From contig CALVKO010000008.1 in NCBI GenBank assembly GCA_944332725.1, positions 1 to 37,845 on the forward strand: a stretch of 37,845 nt of DNA, in the 5' to 3' direction. The notes beneath the pieces are model-generated. The model had not been told where the DNA came from, did no database searches, and saw nothing but the letters and a program-made list of their open reading frames with translations. Of the stretch, positions 24,334 to 34,061 are shown piece after piece. Source of the stretch: an uncultured Bacilli bacterium. GTDB taxonomy: Bacteria > Bacillota_I > Bacilli_A > RF39 > UBA660. Made by a program: the position numbers and the translations under genes. Each line of letters opens with the position of its first letter. The first letter of the stretch is position 1.

Positions 24334-25371
24334 ATGACATACATTGAAATAAATTTAAAAAATATAAAAGAAAATTGTCAAAAAATTAAATTATTATTTC
24401 CTAACTATAAATATTATATGGGTGTAGTTAAAAGTGATGCCTATGGTTGTGGAATCAAAGCAATTAAAGAAATTAGTAAAGAAATGAATTATTTAGTTGT
24501 TGCTAATATTGATGAAGCAATTAAAATAAGAAAATATAAAATTAATAAACCAGTTTTAGTATTACAACCACTTGAATTTAAAGATATAAATAAGTATGAA
24601 AAATATAATATTACTGCTACTATAGATAATTTTGATATTATAAAAAACATTAATAATTATAAAATTAATATTCACATAAAAATAGATACAGGAATGAATA
24701 GATTTGGATTTAAATTTAAAGAAGATTTTATTAAAACCTATAATTTAATTAAAAATAGTAATCTTACATTAGAGGGAATTTATACCCACTTATATTTTGT
24801 AGAAGATGAAATAACAACAAATAATCAAATAAATAAATTTAAAGATTTTATAGAACAAATAGATTACAAAAATATTCCTATCATCCATATTTCTCAAAGT
24901 TTAGGTGTTACAAAATATCCTAAAATTCCTTTTACTAATGGTATCAGAATTGGTGATTTAATGTATGGTTTAACTGAAGAAAAAAAATTAAATTTAAAAT
25001 CTTCATTTAGTTTTGTTAGTGAAATTGTTTCTGTAAAAAAAATTAACAAAAATGAAACAGTAGGATATGATGCTAGTTTTAAATGTATAAAAGATGAAAT
25101 TATTGGTATTATTCCAATTGGTTATAGTCATGGATTAACAAAAAATCATATAAATACAAATGTAATAATTAATAATAAAGAATATCCAATAATTAGTAAC
25201 ACAATGAATATATCTTTTATTAAAATTGATGATAAAGTAAAATTAAATGATAGAGTTTATATTTATAATGATATCAATCATATTATAAAACTTAGTAATC
25301 AGTTAAATACTGTCCCACAAGAATTAATGACAATTATTGATAAAAATATTAAAAAAATATACAAAAAATAA
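24334..25371 (+). CDS. alr: Alanine racemase
   Basis: A 345-aa PLP enzyme that interconverts L- and D-alanine for peptidoglycan. The PLP lysine is in VVKSDAYGCG (residue ~35), the motif MNRFGFK follows ~130 residues on, then ISQSLGV and TNGIRIGDLMYGL. The second catalytic residue, Tyr, lies in TVGYDASF, and IIPIGYSHGL is in the C-terminal beta domain. It is slightly short for the family (usually 360-390). ATG 24334 follows AGGTGA; an in-frame GTG at 24325 overlaps that site. Spore-associated Alr enzymes suppress L-alanine germination, and the position next to a coat gene is suggestive, but the promoter looks vegetative. Confidence 0.9.
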   Translation: MTYIEINLKNIKENCQKIKLLFPNYKYYMGVVKSDAYGCGIKAIKEISKEMNYLVVANIDEAIKIRKYKINKPVLVLQPLEFKDINKYEKYNITATIDNFDIIKNINNYKINIHIKIDTGMNRFGFKFKEDFIKTYNLIKNSNLTLEGIYTHLYFVEDEITTNNQINKFKDFIEQIDYKNIPIIHISQSLGVTKYPKIPFTNGIRIGDLMYGLTEEKKLNLKSSFSFVSEIVSVKKINKNETVGYDASFKCIKDEIIGIIPIGYSHGLTKNHINTNVIINNKEYPIISNTMNISFIKIDDKVKLNDRVYIYNDINHIIKLSNQLNTVPQELMTIIDKNIKKIYKK

Positions 25372-25394
25372 CTCTAAAAACGGGTTATTTTTTT
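25366..25394 (+). terminator. Terminator between convergent alr and the ATP-grasp gene
   Basis: A 9-bp stem AAATAACTC/GGGTTATTT (25366-25374 with 25382-25390, one G-T pair) followed by T residues on the plus strand. It overlaps both stop codons. Confidence 0.8.
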
Positions 25395-26351
25395 ATATTC
25401 ATCTTTTAAAATTTGTTGCAATTTTTCTTTAAAATAATAATCTTTATTTAATAAATAATATTGATGCAATCCATAACTTGGAAAAAAATTCCCTTCAATT
25501 ATTAATGGACCTTTTTCAGTTATCGTAAAATCCCATCCCACAAATCTTACTTCAGGGACTTCTAAAGCTGCTTTACAAGCCATATCAATAATCTCTTTCA
25601 TATAAGGTATTTTCCCTTCATCAAAACTAAAATTAGAAACAGGATGCTTTTTATAATTAATTAAATTATCATCGTACGCTTTACTTATAAAATTACCTTC
25701 ATCATCTAATGAAATCATTATATCATGACAACTTATAACTTCTTCAATTCCATCACTTAATCTTAATACTTTAGCAATTATGTAAACATTTCTTTCTTTA
25801 ATCAAAGTAACTATTCTAATATTATTAACTGCTTTATTATTAATTTTATTCAAATATGTATGCTGTTTAATTGTTTCTTCTACTAAATATTGTTTGTTTT
25901 TAATTAACTTATTATAAATTTCTCTATAGTTTAAATTAATATTATTAATTTTCTCTACACCATCACCACCAAAAGAATTATGTTTTTTAGCAAAAAAAGT
26001 TTCCTTATTTTTAACAAAATCAATAAAATCATTTAAATTTGCAATTCTTAAATCTATAAATTCTCTTTTTATATATTGTTTAAACACTTTATTAAATAGT
26101 ATTTTATCTAAAAAAATACTATCATATTTTGCATCATTCAAATATTTAATCAATTTACGATATTCACTCATGCTTAAACATTTTTCTTTTTCTTCCTTAT
26201 TTAAATTAATAAAATTACATTTTTTATAATCAGTAAAACTTAATCCATATTTTAAAACATTAAAAACCATATCAAAAAATATATAAATTTTACTCTTATT
26301 AGGATTTTCCTTATGAATTAAATTAATTGTTGTTTTAAGTCTCTCTAACAT
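25374..26351 (-). CDS. ATP-grasp protein of the sugar-transfer-associated type
   Basis: A 325-aa protein with ATP-grasp features in the C-terminal two-thirds: KKHNSFGGDGVEKI as glycine-rich ATP loop, YLVEETIKQHTYLNKIN, NNIRIVTLI, and VGWDFTITEKGPLIIEGNFFPS with the metal-binding Glu/Asn. The first ~90 residues are a basic helical region (KYGLSFTDYKKCNFINLNKEEK). This fits the ATP-grasp family seen near polysaccharide and sugar-transfer genes. Such enzymes join a carboxylate to an amine or other nucleophile using ATP; the substrate is unknown. It is convergent with alr and preceded by a gene with its own terminator. Confidence 0.75.
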   Translation of the reverse strand: MLERLKTTINLIHKENPNKSKIYIFFDMVFNVLKYGLSFTDYKKCNFINLNKEEKEKCLSMSEYRKLIKYLNDAKYDSIFLDKILFNKVFKQYIKREFIDLRIANLNDFIDFVKNKETFFAKKHNSFGGDGVEKINNINLNYREIYNKLIKNKQYLVEETIKQHTYLNKINNKAVNNIRIVTLIKERNVYIIAKVLRLSDGIEEVISCHDIMISLDDEGNFISKAYDDNLINYKKHPVSNFSFDEGKIPYMKEIIDMACKAALEVPEVRFVGWDFTITEKGPLIIEGNFFPSYGLHQYYLLNKDYYFKEKLQQILKDEYKKITRF

Positions 26352-26382
26352 TCATATCACCAAATAAATTATACCATAAATC

Positions 26383-26410
26383 AAAAAAAAAGTTTAGTTT
26401 TTACTAAACT
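26383..26410 (-). terminator. Terminator of the 106-aa gene
   Basis: The 8-bp stem AGTTTAGT/ACTAAACT (26391-26398 with 26403-26410) is followed on the minus strand by eight T residues. It includes the stop codon. Confidence 0.9.
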
Positions 26411-26714
26411 CAATATCTATAATATCATTAACATTTATTACTTCATTATCCATGGTAATTAATTCATTTCTGTTTCTACCAATTATTCTTTTATTTATTT
26501 TACCATTTTTAGTAGTTATTATAACATCAGCCTTATAAACATATCTAGTTGAAGAAAAAATTTGATTTATTTTTTGATTAACTGTCAGAATAGAAGATAA
26601 AGATTCTTTTTCTTCAATTTTTCTTTCTTCATTTTTATTATAATATACTGTTTCATTATTTTTTAATTCTTTATCAATTTTATTAGCAAATACTTTTGGT
26701 AATTTTTTTTCCAT
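26394..26714 (-). CDS. Small conserved-looking protein, unknown
   Basis: A 106-aa soluble protein. It is basic and Lys/Asn-rich at the N-terminus, then has beta-rich segments (YVYKADVIITTKNGKINKRIIGR, ending MDNEVINVNDIIDIEFSKN). The regular strand pattern suggests a small SH3- or Sm-like barrel, but I recognise no family. It starts with ATG at 26714 and lies 56 bases downstream of polC in the same orientation. It ends in a very strong terminator, so polC and this gene may be co-transcribed. Confidence 0.55.
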   Translation of the reverse strand: MEKKLPKVFANKIDKELKNNETVYYNKNEERKIEEKESLSSILTVNQKINQIFSSTRYVYKADVIITTKNGKINKRIIGRNRNELITMDNEVINVNDIIDIEFSKN

Positions 26715-26770
26715 AGAACACCTCTTAATACAATATATTATTTATATTTTTAAATATGAAAAAAAAAGAG

Positions 26771-29700
26771 TTAAAATAGACTCAATTGACTTGATTCATC
26801 TAAATTGTCTAATATATGCATATTACGCATTTTGTCAATTAATGTACTTGAAACTTTACCTCTTTTTTGCAAATCTTCAATACTTAAAAATTCTCCTTTA
26901 TTTCTTTCTTCCACTATCGTTTTAGCAACTGTATCGCCTAGGCCATCGATACTACTAAATGGCGGAATTAGATTACCTTCTTCATCTAAGCAAAATGTCG
27001 TTGCTTGACTTTTATTTAAATCAATATTTTTAAATTTTAATCCACGTGCAGTCATTTCTAAAGCAAGTTTTAAACATTCTAAAATACCACTTTCTTTATT
27101 AGAAGCATCAAATCCTTTATTTGAAATTTCAAGCATTCTATTTTTAATAGCATCATAGCCTTTTATCATTGTTTCTATATCAAAATCAGTTGCTTTAGTA
27201 GAAAACCAAGATGCATAAAAATAACTTGGATAATGAACTTTATAGTAGGCTATTCTAAAGGCACTAGTGACATAAGCAGTAGCATGCGCTTTGGGGAACA
27301 TATATTTTATTTTGCGACAAGAATCAATATACCAATCTTCAATTCCCGCTTCTTTCATTTCTTGCTCAAACTCAACCCATTTATCAGGTTCTTTGCTTGC
27401 TTTACCTTTTCTTACAAATTCCATTATTTTAAATGCTTTAATTGGTTTCATTCCCTTTTGCATTAAATAAACCATAATATCATCACGACAGCCAATTACT
27501 TCTTTAAATGGAACAATATTATTTTTAATTAATTCTTGAGCGTTTCCTAACCAAACATCAGTTCCATGCGATAAGCCAGAAATTTTAATTAATTCAGCAA
27601 ATGTTGTTGGTTTAGTTTCAGCAACTAATCCAATTGTAAATGGTGTTCCAAATTCTGGTATTCCTAAAGTTCCTGTTTCATTTAATATTTGTTCTTTAGT
27701 AACTCCTAATGGTTCTGGTGATAAAAATATTCCCATTGTTTTTTTATCATCTAGTGGTACTTTTGTTATATCATGACCAGATAGATCTTGAATCATTCTT
27801 AATTGTGTTGGATCGGAATGACCTAAAATATCTAATTTTAAAACATCTTGATCAATGGCATGATAATCAAAGTGTGTAGTTCGCCAAGCACTATTAGGAT
27901 CATCCGCAGGATATTGAAAAGGCGTAAAATCAAAAACATCCATATATCCTGGTATAACAACAATTCCCCCCGGATGTTGCCCAGTCGTTCTTTTAACACC
28001 AGTACAACCAATAGCTAATCTTTCAATTTCCGCAGACTTTTTAGTTATACCTTTATCTTCACAATAACCTTTTACAAAACCATAAGCAGTCTTATCAGCA
28101 ACAGTACCAATAGTACCAGCACGATATACATTATCTTCACCAAACAATACCTTTGTATATTCATGAGCAGATGCTTGATTTAAATCAGAAAAATTTAAAT
28201 CAATATCAGGAACTTTATCAGCATTAAATCCTAAGAATGTTGCAAACGGCATATCATTACCATCTTTTAACATCTTAGTTTGACATTTAGGACATTCCAT
28301 GTCTGGTAAATCAAAGCCAGAAGAATAAGTATTGGCTAGTGTTTCACCATCTATTTCGAACACACTATGCTTGCAATTAGGGCACCTATAATGGGCTGGT
28401 AGTGGATTTACTTCTGTTATCCCCATCATTGTTGCAACAAATGAAGAACCAACAGAACCTCGCGAACCTACTAAAAATCCATCATCGTTAGATTTTTTAA
28501 CTAATTTTTGAGCAATTAAATAAATAACATCAAAACCGCCACCAATAATTCCGCCCAAAGTTTTCTTTAATTTTTTTTCAGTCTCTTCATCGTTTAATTC
28601 AGGTTCATTTATTTTAATTTCGTTTCTAATTTTATCTTTAACTGCATCAAAACCTTGCAATATTGTCTCATGTAATATTTTGAATCCTTCTTCTTCTATA
28701 TTTTCTACATTATTTCTTTTTAATTCTTCTTTAATACTATTAAATATACCATCACCATATAATTCTTTAGCAATTCTTTCTTCTATATTATATGGTAGCG
28801 GATCACCATACCAATCTTTAGCCTTGGTATAAACTAAATCAGTAACTGTTTCTACAGATTTATCAATTTTTGGAGAAAAAGGAACACCACCCGTTTCAAT
28901 AATAACTTCAATTATATCAACCATATTTGCAATTTTATTAGGGTTTGTTATAACTATTTCTTTTCTAGTTTCTTCATCTAAAAACTCAAAATTTTCTAAC
29001 ATCTCATTAGTTGTTCTAAAATGTTGACTAGGTATTTCAGTTATATTATTTTTAGCAAGTGGATGTCTTCCACCACCAGGAACTTTTTGATTAACGATAA
29101 TTTCTCTATATATTTTGTCTTCTTTAAATAAATGATGAACATCACCAGTAGCGACTATTATCTTACCAGAATCCTTTGTTACTCTAATTATTTTTCTAAT
29201 TTGTTCCATTATTTCAATATTAGATCCAAAATCATTAGTTTGTAATAAATGGCTATAAGCATCAACTGGTTGTACTTCAACATAATCATAAAAGTTTATT
29301 ATATTTGCTAGTTCTTCATCAGATTTACTTTTTGCTTCAATAAATACTTCACTTTCATAACAACCACTACCAATTAATAATCCTTCTCTTAATTCATTTA
29401 AAACACTCCTTAATATTCTAGGTGTTTTATATAGATAAGTAGTATTGGCTAATGAAATTATCTTAAATAAATTTTTCAATCCTATTTTATTTTTTACTAA
29501 TATATTGACATGATAACTTCTTCCATATTTATGAATTTCACTTTTATCAATCATCTTATTTAATTGTGATATTTTTTCAATATTTTGACTCGATAATTTT
29601 TGCATCATTTTATGAAATACTAATGCGGTACCTTCGGCATCGTAATCTGCTCTATGATGAGCATCTTCATCCCAAGGAACATCATACCTTTTAACTAAGG

Positions 29701-31288
29701 CTGTTAAATTATGTCTAGCATAATTACTATCTAATACCCTTGACAATTCTAATGTATCAATAACAGTATTTTTATACTCACCTAAATTATATTTTTTATA
29801 ACACATTTCTAAGAAAGATGTATCAAATTTTGCATTGTGAGCAACCATTGGTAAATCGCCATACCACTTAATAAATCTTTTAATAGCATTTTCTTCATTA
29901 TCTTTACCTTCTAACATTTCATCAGTTATGTTGGTAACTTCAGTTATTTTTAAAGGTAATTTACGGCCGGGATTTATTAATTCATCAAATCTATCAATTA
30001 TTTCCCCATTATGAATTTTAACTGCACCTATTTCAATAATAGTATCGCCACCACCTGCATTAAAACCAGTAGTTTCAAAATCAAAAACAACATATGTATT
30101 ATCTAATAAAATAGAATCATTTTCTCTTACTACGATATTTACACTATCATCAATTAATGTTAATTCTGTTCCATATATAGCCTTAAATTTATCTTTTTCT
30201 TCCTTACCTTTATTTAAATCACATACTAAATGATAGACATCAGGATAGGCTTGGGCACCATTATGATCAGTTATAGCTATTGCTTTATGTCCCCATTTAT
30301 AGGCTTGCTTAACTAATGTTTTAGCATCTACTACCCCATCCATTTGACTCATCATCGTATGAGCATGTAATTCCACTCTTTTTTCTAAAGCGTCATCACA
30401 AGGCGTAGATATTACTTTATCACTTTTATTAACATCTCTTAAATTTAATACAATTTCATTAGAATACTTATCAAATTTAGTATATCCTCTAAATTTATAC
30501 CAAGTATTATTTTTAATATTTTTTTTATAAAAATCGAAATCACTTTGTTCTTTTACAAATAATTTAGCATACATACTATCATTAAAATCAGTTATTTTTA
30601 AAGTAAATATTTTAAAATTAGATTTGCTTGATTCAAACAAATCAATACCAAAAACATAGGCTTCAATACTAACATTATCCTCTTCAGCAAATATACCACT
30701 TATTTCATGCGTTATTTTAGGAATAAAACTACCCATTATTTCAATTATTTCTTTTTTTTCTTTTGGCACTTCAATTACTTTTGCTTCTTCAATTTCTTTT
30801 CTTATTTCTTTACTTTTTTCTTCATCGATTAATATATTTATACTAATATCATCAAAACCAACACTATTTAATAAATCAATTAATTTAACTTCTATTGATT
30901 TAAATTTCATTTCTTCTGCTTTGTTAGCCACTTTAATTTTTATTATATTGTCACTAACATCTAAATTGTCAGTTATAAAAGTTTCTAATAATGGATATTC
31001 TTTTAAATTTTGTTTTAATAGATAATTATAATAATCTTTTACATATTCATCATTTTTATTTTCAACTTTAAATGAAACACTTACTTTATAATTTTTAAAA
31101 TTATTTTTTAAACATTCTAAAAAATTAATATAAATTGTAAGTGGTAATGTATTAGTTAAGGTAATAAAAAAGTGATAACATGTTTTATCCTTATTACCTA
31201 TTATTTTATCTAATTTACCATCATTAAAATATTTCAAAGAATCTTTTTCTAATTTAATTTGATTTAATAATAGAATAAGTTTTTCCAT
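26771..31288 (-). CDS. polC: DNA polymerase III alpha subunit, PolC type
   Basis: The 1505-aa replicative polymerase of low-GC Gram-positives with built-in proofreading. In order: N-terminal domains and an OB fold (~215-300); first part of the PHP domain (VELHAHTMMSQMDG, AITDHNG); inserted DEDDh exonuclease (YVVFDFETTGF, VAHNAKFDTSFLE, HHRADYDAEG); second PHP part (VATGDVHHLF); zinc finger CPNCKH...CPKCQ; palm with catalytic acidic pattern PDIDLNFSD; fingers; and helix-hairpin-helix region. The C-terminus ends in QLSLF, a beta-clamp-binding motif. ATG 31288 is preferred to GTG 31297, because GGGTGG is the ribosome-binding site. An extended -10 lies at 31305. Confidence 0.97.
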   Translation of the reverse strand: MEKLILLLNQIKLEKDSLKYFNDGKLDKIIGNKDKTCYHFFITLTNTLPLTIYINFLECLKNNFKNYKVSVSFKVENKNDEYVKDYYNYLLKQNLKEYPLLETFITDNLDVSDNIIKIKVANKAEEMKFKSIEVKLIDLLNSVGFDDISINILIDEEKSKEIRKEIEEAKVIEVPKEKKEIIEIMGSFIPKITHEISGIFAEEDNVSIEAYVFGIDLFESSKSNFKIFTLKITDFNDSMYAKLFVKEQSDFDFYKKNIKNNTWYKFRGYTKFDKYSNEIVLNLRDVNKSDKVISTPCDDALEKRVELHAHTMMSQMDGVVDAKTLVKQAYKWGHKAIAITDHNGAQAYPDVYHLVCDLNKGKEEKDKFKAIYGTELTLIDDSVNIVVRENDSILLDNTYVVFDFETTGFNAGGGDTIIEIGAVKIHNGEIIDRFDELINPGRKLPLKITEVTNITDEMLEGKDNEENAIKRFIKWYGDLPMVAHNAKFDTSFLEMCYKKYNLGEYKNTVIDTLELSRVLDSNYARHNLTALVKRYDVPWDEDAHHRADYDAEGTALVFHKMMQKLSSQNIEKISQLNKMIDKSEIHKYGRSYHVNILVKNKIGLKNLFKIISLANTTYLYKTPRILRSVLNELREGLLIGSGCYESEVFIEAKSKSDEELANIINFYDYVEVQPVDAYSHLLQTNDFGSNIEIMEQIRKIIRVTKDSGKIIVATGDVHHLFKEDKIYREIIVNQKVPGGGRHPLAKNNITEIPSQHFRTTNEMLENFEFLDEETRKEIVITNPNKIANMVDIIEVIIETGGVPFSPKIDKSVETVTDLVYTKAKDWYGDPLPYNIEERIAKELYGDGIFNSIKEELKRNNVENIEEEGFKILHETILQGFDAVKDKIRNEIKINEPELNDEETEKKLKKTLGGIIGGGFDVIYLIAQKLVKKSNDDGFLVGSRGSVGSSFVATMMGITEVNPLPAHYRCPNCKHSVFEIDGETLANTYSSGFDLPDMECPKCQTKMLKDGNDMPFATFLGFNADKVPDIDLNFSDLNQASAHEYTKVLFGEDNVYRAGTIGTVADKTAYGFVKGYCEDKGITKKSAEIERLAIGCTGVKRTTGQHPGGIVVIPGYMDVFDFTPFQYPADDPNSAWRTTHFDYHAIDQDVLKLDILGHSDPTQLRMIQDLSGHDITKVPLDDKKTMGIFLSPEPLGVTKEQILNETGTLGIPEFGTPFTIGLVAETKPTTFAELIKISGLSHGTDVWLGNAQELIKNNIVPFKEVIGCRDDIMVYLMQKGMKPIKAFKIMEFVRKGKASKEPDKWVEFEQEMKEAGIEDWYIDSCRKIKYMFPKAHATAYVTSAFRIAYYKVHYPSYFYASWFSTKATDFDIETMIKGYDAIKNRMLEISNKGFDASNKESGILECLKLALEMTARGLKFKNIDLNKSQATTFCLDEEGNLIPPFSSIDGLGDTVAKTIVEERNKGEFLSIEDLQKRGKVSSTLIDKMRNMHILDNLDESSQLSLF

Positions 31289-31304
31289 TTTTACCACCCA
31301 ATAT

Positions 31305-31313
31305 ATTGTACCA
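31305..31313 (-). promoter_or_regulatory. Extended -10 promoter of polC
   Basis: On the minus strand TGG-TACAAT (TACAAT at 31305-31310) lies 16 bases before the polC start. Confidence 0.5.
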
Positions 31314-31351
31314 AATTTAAAATTTTTTTTAAATAGTTTGATTTAATTTTT

Positions 31352-32920
31352 TTATTTTCCACTATCACCATAATTTTTTAAATAACGTGCTGATGGATCA
31401 TTTACATTACAACCTCCCCAAGATTTATTTGGCATCCAATAATCAACTATCAAATTTTCATGACCTTTATAATATTTAATAAATATTTCAAAATATAACA
31501 ATGATTCTTTTGTAAAAGGTATTTTATATTTTTTTATCTTTTCTTTGAATTCTTCATCGGTATATTTTTCTTCAGCATATTCTTTTAAATAATCTACCAT
31601 AGAATGACCAACCGCATCAGAAAATGCAGCTTTTTCACGCATTAAAATTTCTTCTGGTAAATAATTTCCAACAAAAGCCTTTCTAAGAAGATATTTACCT
31701 TTATTATATACATTCATTTTTTTTGATGGATCTATAGCCATAACATATTTAACAAAATCTAAATCAGCAAAAGGAACTCTTGCTTCTATAGAACATCCAG
31801 ATATACAACGATCTGCTCTTAAAACATCATACATATATAATTCTTTTATTCTTTTTGCACTTTCATTTTGAAATTCTTCTTTATTTGGTGCATAATCTGT
31901 ATATTTATATCCAAATAATTCATCACTTACTTCACCTGTTAATAAAACTTTAATATCTGTATTATCTTTAATCCATTTACACAACAAATACATACCAATA
32001 CTTGCTCTAATAGTTGTAATATCCCATGTTTCAAGATGGTATATTACTTCTTCTAATGCATTTAACACGTCTTTTTCAGTAATAATTACTTCAGTATGCT
32101 CACTACCAATAAAATTAGCAACTTTCTTAGCATATTTTAAATCAATTGCATCTTTACTCATTCCTATAGCAAACGTTTTTATCGGTTTTTTTAAATATTT
32201 TGCTGCTATTGAACACACCAAACTTGAATCTAGTCCACCACTTAATAAAAATCCCAATGGTGCATCAGCATCTAAACGTTTAATAACTGCTTGTTCTAAT
32301 TTATCTTTTATATTTGAAGTTATTTCATCTATTTCACCATAATTAATCTTATCAACTTTCGTCGGATCACAATAAGAAATAAAATCTCCTTTATAATAAT
32401 AATGACCTGGTGGAAAAGGCAATATTTCATCACATAATTTTATCAATGCTTTTGCTTCTGATGCAAACATTATATTTTTACTTACTTTTGAATAGCCATA
32501 AAATAATGGTCTTATTCCAATAGGATCACGAGCAGCAATAAAATCTTTGCCATCAAACATGACACATGCGAATTCGGCATCCAATTCTTTAAACATATCT
32601 AAACCTTTTTCCTTTAATAAAGGTAATAAAATTTCACAATCGCTTTCAGATTTAAAATCATATCCTTTTTTAATTAAGTTATCTTTTATTTTTCTAAATC
32701 CATATATTTCACCATTGCATACTACTTTTTTATTTTCTCTAACAAATGGTTGCATACCAGAATCATTAAGTCCCATAATTGCAAGTCTATTAAATCCCCA
32801 CATACCATTATCTTCAATTACCCTAGTCATATCTGGACCACGATATTTTATTTTTTCTAATCCTCCTTTAAAATCTTTCATACTAACATCATTTTTTGTA
32901 TAAACTAAAAAACTACACAT
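31352..32920 (-). CDS. asnB: Asparagine synthetase B (glutamine-hydrolysing)
   Basis: A 522-aa class II amidotransferase that makes asparagine from aspartate, glutamine and ATP. The N-terminal nucleophile Cys2 follows the initiator Met (MCSFLVYT), and glutaminase residues RLAIMG and NGEIYG follow. The synthetase PP-loop is SGGLDSSLVCSIAA, with EVSDELFGYKYTDYAP and EARVPFADLDF later. ATG 32920 follows AGAGGG; the longer reading frame upstream runs through the T-box terminator and is not coding. It is controlled by an Asn-type T-box in its leader, so it is induced when tRNA-Asn is uncharged. Confidence 0.96.
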   Translation of the reverse strand: MCSFLVYTKNDVSMKDFKGGLEKIKYRGPDMTRVIEDNGMWGFNRLAIMGLNDSGMQPFVRENKKVVCNGEIYGFRKIKDNLIKKGYDFKSESDCEILLPLLKEKGLDMFKELDAEFACVMFDGKDFIAARDPIGIRPLFYGYSKVSKNIMFASEAKALIKLCDEILPFPPGHYYYKGDFISYCDPTKVDKINYGEIDEITSNIKDKLEQAVIKRLDADAPLGFLLSGGLDSSLVCSIAAKYLKKPIKTFAIGMSKDAIDLKYAKKVANFIGSEHTEVIITEKDVLNALEEVIYHLETWDITTIRASIGMYLLCKWIKDNTDIKVLLTGEVSDELFGYKYTDYAPNKEEFQNESAKRIKELYMYDVLRADRCISGCSIEARVPFADLDFVKYVMAIDPSKKMNVYNKGKYLLRKAFVGNYLPEEILMREKAAFSDAVGHSMVDYLKEYAEEKYTDEEFKEKIKKYKIPFTKESLLYFEIFIKYYKGHENLIVDYWMPNKSWGGCNVNDPSARYLKNYGDSGK

Positions 32921-32941
32921 ATTTATCCCTCTTTCTATAAT

Positions 32942-33215
32942 AAAAAACCAGACCATTATCCCTAATTTTGGGACGAAGTCTGGTTTCCGCGGTGCCACCC
33001 AATTTATTATAAAAAAATTATAATCTCTTTATTTTGATTCTAACAAATCTAGAACTTTTAACGGTGTTCTACCGGCTTAGTCTACTAAATCAATTTTTCG
33101 GTAAGCAACTCCGAAGTGTTTTTCAAATTAATTTATTTATTAGATTTACACCAAATATCTAACTCTCTATAAAATATAATTAATTTTACTTTTCTTCATC
33201 AAAGTTATTGAAATA
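32942..33215 (-). ncRNA. T-box leader of asnB (probable Asn specifier AAC)
   Basis: The minus-strand leader holds the canonical T-box antiterminator sequence TGGCACCGCGG (32987-32997). This is followed by a competing terminator: 9-bp stem 32978-32986 with 32945-32953, and then T residues. Upstream are Stem I features: GATGAAGAAAAGTA, AGAGAG, GGTGTAAAT and CGGAGTTGC. The likely specifier AAC (Asn) is at 33118-33120, just before ACTTCGGAG. Uncharged tRNA-Asn would stabilise the antiterminator and switch asnB on. The specifier position is inferred from pattern rather than a fold. Confidence 0.9.
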
Positions 33216-33245
33216 ATAATAATACTTTTATTAATCACTTGTCAA
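33216..33245 (-). promoter_or_regulatory. Promoter of the asnB T-box transcript
   Basis: On the minus strand TTGACA (33240-33245), 18 bases, TATTAT (33216-33221): a near-consensus sigma-A promoter directly before the T-box leader. Confidence 0.75.
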
Positions 33246-33342
33246 TATATTTTATGTCATTTTTAAAATTTTTATTTAAAGTGTCAAGTTGGTTAATATA
33301 AAATTATCTTTTATTTTATTATAATATAACTAGAAAAATATC

Positions 33343-33366
33343 AAAAAAACTCTATTTAAGAGTTTT
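33343..33366 (-). terminator. Terminator of prfA-prmC
   Basis: The 8-bp stem 33346-33353 with 33359-33366, containing the prmC stop in its loop, is followed on the minus strand by T residues. Confidence 0.85.
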
Positions 33367-34060
33367 CAATAAATATGTATCTATCTTTACTAGATAAATC
33401 TTTTTCAATAGTAACTTTACAAGATAAATATCTATGAGCCAAAGATTCAATTTTTTTTCCTTGCTTATAACCTATTTCAAAAGCAATTAAATAATTATCT
33501 TTTAAATAACTTTTAACATTTTTTAAAATTTGTTCGTAATAATATAATCCTTCTTTATCTGCAAATAAAGCAAGATGTGGTTCGTTATTTTTAACTATAT
33601 CCATAATTTCTTCATCATAAGCGATATATGGTGGATTACTTATTATTAAATTATATTTTTTATTTAAAGGATTTAACATATCACCCAAATAAAAATTTAT
33701 ATCAACATTATTATTAATAGCATTTTTTTTAGCCACTTCTAAAGCCTTTTTAGAGATATCCACAGCATCAACATTACCATTTAAATTTTTAGCTAACGAA
33801 ATAGCGATACAACCACTACCAGTACCTAAATCTACTATATCTAATTTTTTTTTATTTTTTAATTTTTTTATTACTCTATCAACTAATTCCTCTGTTTCAA
33901 ATCTAGGTATTAAAACATCTTCATTTACTTCAATAATATTACCATAAAATTCAACATTACCTACTATATATTGTACTGGTATTCCTTGATTTAATTTAAT
34001 GATACCTTCTTCTAATTTATCAGAATCTAAATATTTTTTTAAATATTCAATATCAGTCAA
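33356..34060 (-). CDS. prmC: Release-factor glutamine N5-methyltransferase (PrmC/HemK)
   Basis: A 234-aa methyltransferase that modifies the GGQ glutamine of release factors. It has the lead-in GIPVQYIVGNVEFYG and IPRFETEELVD, SAM motif I DLGTGSGCIAISLAK, VDISKKALEVAKKNA, and the catalytic NPPY motif (IISNPPYI). It is some 40-50 residues shorter than usual because the N-terminal helical bundle is reduced. The start codon is TTG at 34058-34060, with its ribosome-binding site GAGGAG inside the end of prfA and the prfA stop one base upstream. Translation is thus coupled to its substrate gene, as in many Bacillota. Confidence 0.94.
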   Translation of the reverse strand: MTDIEYLKKYLDSDKLEEGIIKLNQGIPVQYIVGNVEFYGNIIEVNEDVLIPRFETEELVDRVIKKLKNKKKLDIVDLGTGSGCIAISLAKNLNGNVDAVDISKKALEVAKKNAINNNVDINFYLGDMLNPLNKKYNLIISNPPYIAYDEEIMDIVKNNEPHLALFADKEGLYYYEQILKNVKSYLKDNYLIAFEIGYKQGKKIESLAHRYLSCKVTIEKDLSSKDRYIFIENS

Positions 34061-34061
34061 A

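Noticed and set aside
32921-32998. 26-codon upstream extension of asnB
   Set aside because: Runs through the T-box antiterminator/terminator; the nucleophile Cys must follow the initiator Met, which fixes the start at 32920.
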